A DNA stretch of 64,000 nt from Callaeas wilsoni (taxonomy: Eukaryota; Chordata; Aves; Passeriformes; Callaeidae), in assembly GCA_013398955.1 (NCBI GenBank), contig VWPU01004991.1:1-64000 (forward strand), in the 5' to 3' direction. The notes below the pieces were generated by a model that worked only from the letters and a program-made list of their open reading frames with translations, ran no database searches and was not told the DNA's origin. Positions 61,748-64,000 of the stretch are shown piece after piece. Both the position numbers and the translations under genes were made by a program. Position 1 is the stretch's first letter; every line of letters starts with the position of its first letter.

Positions 61748-62179
61748 TCAAAGTCTCCTGCAAGGCTGCTGATATAGAGATGCCCAGGGAAAAAAGAAGA
61801 AAGTAAAATCAGCTTTCAAATATAAAGCCCTGTTGTCTGCATCCACAAGAATGATGGAAAGGGTTGACATCGTTACTTTTCCAGTGGTATCTACCTCTGA
61901 CTCCAAAATAGCACTGTAAATTCTGGAAGCAAAACACAAAGGGATCAGCAGCAATACAAATGATGGTGCACAGATGACCACATTGTACTTTATGCAATTT
62001 TCTCTATACTTAGTAGCTGTAACTAATAGCAGCTCCAAAAGTTGGTATTCAGCTTGGATGATCATCCAGACCACACACAGCAACTTCGAGGCCAACTTAG
62101 TGCTTTTGGTGTTGAAATACAGCAGAGGAATCAGATGGTTTTCTTTAAAGGCATTCAACAAATTTCCTGAGCACTTCAA
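61748..62179 (-). other. Longest open frame in the window (143 codons), unidentified
   Basis: The conceptual protein has two hydrophobic stretches, around residues 33-55 (LLCVVWMIIQ..LLELLLV) and 67-85 (VVICAPSFVLLLIPLCFA), and a Phe-rich tail. No family is recognised. An acceptor-like TTTGTGTTTTGCTTCCAG occurs inside the frame. Leu/Ile/Phe-rich open frames are common in AT-rich DNA, so chance is the default reading. Confidence 0.12.
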
Positions 62180-64000
62180 TGATCCCTTTTTTGTCTGAAA
62201 ATACTACAGTGATAGAGATAGAAAAAGTGACAGTACTTAAGACAACCCTTCAGGATCTGGAAAAAGGCATTTTCCTATGAGAATGTGCTTTCACATCTCA
62301 CATTATTTTTTGAAGGAGAAAAAAAAGCAACAATTAGATTATAATGTTCTAGACTGTTCTCTCATGGAAGCATCAGCATAGCTTCTGCTGAACTTCTTGG
62401 GCTCATCTTTCTAGAAAATTATGTCTATTTTAGTATTTAGGTGATTAGGACTATCATGAGAGGTGACTAAGCACTAAAGAACATAACATCTTATGAAAAT
62501 TAACTTGTGATAGCTTCCTCCTCATTACCTTTTTCATTCTGTTTTGTCAGAGCACAAGGCAAATGGCATGAATACATTTAATCACAATCCCTGCTCCTTG
62601 AGGTTACTGGTGGTCAGGTGGCAATGAACATGAGGGCTTTACTAAACAGGCATAAAGAAAGAGCAAACAAGGGTCCTCATGAAAATTCTGCATTAGATTA
62701 TTCATATCTCCTCCACAGTTTATTCCAAGATCACAACAAACCCAGCATATTTATGGTGTCTTTTATTTTATTAAAGGGTTTGGGATACACACTTAATAGT
62801 GGCACTATCAATAGAATCCAGGGAAAGGCATTTGCATTGGAGCCAACTTAAGTGTCTTTCTGAAAGGTAGGAGGGTCTCTCATAAGGCCTGAATAACTCT
62901 GCCAGCACAGGTGCTCTCAGCAATACCGGGGGTCATGATGCAAACCTAAACATTTATTTCCTTTTTCCTTCTTGAAGAAGGCTAAAATGATCTTTTTCTA
63001 AAGGGAACAAAAAGCATCACAACACATGAAGCATCTAGTTTACAAGATAGAAATTATCATAATGATTAGGAATAAGGAAGCTGGAAAAACAATATGATAA
63101 CAATAATTGCAGAAATGTATATGCAGTATAGCAAAGGCATCAAGAGAGCTGTTGCTAAACATAACCCTGAATAACACGGCTATGAATTATGTGAGCCAGT
63201 CCAGTGTCAGTGCATTTCAACTCTGTCATTGCTCAGGTACCTGCTAGAGCAGAATAGAACTGGCACATTATTCTCACCAGGTCTCAAAAAGCAAAACAAC
63301 TCATGACTCTCAAAAGCAAATTTGAATATTTTGGTGATTTTTCTCTTTTTTCTGCCAAGGATTTCTCCTTCCAATCGCTTTAGCTGCACAGCCAGATTCC
63401 AGAACACACAATCCAACTTGGTTCCAAAGTAAATGTTCTATTTTCAAAGAGAAGTATTCCATAGTCTTTAGAAACTACTTAAGGAACTGTTCACTCTTCT
63501 TACTATATGTTATTTTCACTAAGTAGTAAACATAAAACAGATTTCTGCTTTCTCTGAGTAGAGGTCAACATGTTATTTTGGTTACTTTGGTGTGATGCTG
63601 AAAACAGTTAGAGTTAAGCTAAAGTTTACTTAAATTGGTATTTCCAAGATAGGAGTTTGATCCTAATATTTTCTCTGTAGGAACTGCTTAAGCAGGAAGA
63701 TTTCATAATATGAATGAAAATTTCTACACAAAGGAGTTGATTATGTAAATAAGAGGTTTAAGATACAGTCCTCAAACTGTAACCACCTGGTCTCTCAGAA
63801 AGAAATACTTTGTAACTGATGACCTTCTAAATTTAGAGGACTTTTTTTATCTTTTAATAATCTCCAGTGCTTTAATGAGTAAAGTATAACAAATGACATT
63901 TTGGTTGCCATAGCAACATAATTTTTCTTATATGTTCCCAGGCTGACTGCCTTTTTCTTTTCTTTGTGCTTTGTTTTAGCAGGATAAAGGCTACTGCTAT

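Larger units (their letters stand above)
59808..64000. other. Unique AT-rich sequence
   Basis: No mobile element or known gene was recognised. It holds a GTTT repeat at 60666-60715 and a 143-codon minus-strand frame at 61748-62179. A plus-strand open stretch at 60760-60915 ends at a good GAA|GTAAGT donor but lacks a clear acceptor. The final 500 bases show nothing recognisable. Confidence 0.45.

Noticed and set aside
61748..62179. 143-codon minus-strand frame as a gene
   Set aside because: It has Leu/Ile/Phe-rich composition typical of AT-rich DNA, no family resemblance, no clear start context and no partner exons. It is kept only as a low-confidence entry.
1..64000. tRNA, rRNA, snRNA or CRISPR features
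   Set aside because: No cloverleaf with internal promoter boxes, no known RNA signature and no regularly spaced direct repeats with unique spacers were seen. The tandem repeats present are microsatellites or degenerate minisatellites.

Overview
This 64 kb window looks like AT-rich, non-coding DNA from a bird (an intron or an intergenic stretch). The main reason is its repeats. There are several CR1 LINE pieces with the typical avian 3' end, which read close to AGGTC-CCTTCCAACC-...-ATTCTGTGATT. There are also three LTRs or LTR pieces of kinds widespread in bird genomes, plus one relic each of an older L3/CR1-like LINE and a MIR-like SINE. No bacterial, phage, plasmid or CRISPR features were found. 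I recognise no complete cellular gene. The longest open frame is 143 codons, on the minus strand at 61748-62179, which is within what chance gives in 64 kb of AT-rich DNA. Repeat names come from recall of family consensus sequences, not from a database search.

Layout. 1-420 is unique AT-rich sequence that looks like a conserved non-coding element. A CR1 3' end lies at 1701-1880, followed by microsatellites and an old L3/CR1-like relic at 4761-4925. A CpG-rich island stands at 5860-6290 in AT-rich surroundings. From 6.5 to 12.9 kb the sequence is mostly unique. 12990-14035 is a nested CR1 cluster: an internally deleted minus-strand CR1 split by a plus-strand CR1. An LTR fragment (16741-16880), a long pure GGAA array (18482-18594) and a 564 bp minus-strand solo LTR (20701-21264) follow. 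A plus-strand CR1 with a decayed reverse-transcriptase region lies at 27137-27927, and a MIR-like relic at 30061-30205.

The 37.6-40.4 kb interval is the busiest. A CR1 fragment abuts a decayed minus-strand gammaretrovirus-like gag-pol remnant. This is followed by a degenerate tandem repeat of about 90 bp, a possible leader or LTR stretch, and another CR1 3' end. Two more solo LTRs lie on the plus strand. The one at 47707-48373 carries an internal TTA/TTG microsatellite. The one at 55993-56442 has intact terminal inverted repeats and a perfect 4 bp target duplication. The last 6 kb hold three exon-like or coding-like stretches (58541-58758 plus; 59663-59807 minus; 61748-62179 minus) that I could not match to a family, and a GC-rich degenerate repeat at 59395-59512.

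Nothing here works as an operon or pathway. The window is a record of retroelement insertion, nesting and decay in otherwise unique DNA, with a few candidate regulatory islands. I did not find a convincing undescribed biological system. The best leads are the candidate conserved elements, the exon-like segments near 58.5-59.8 kb and the tandem repeat beside the retroviral remnant.
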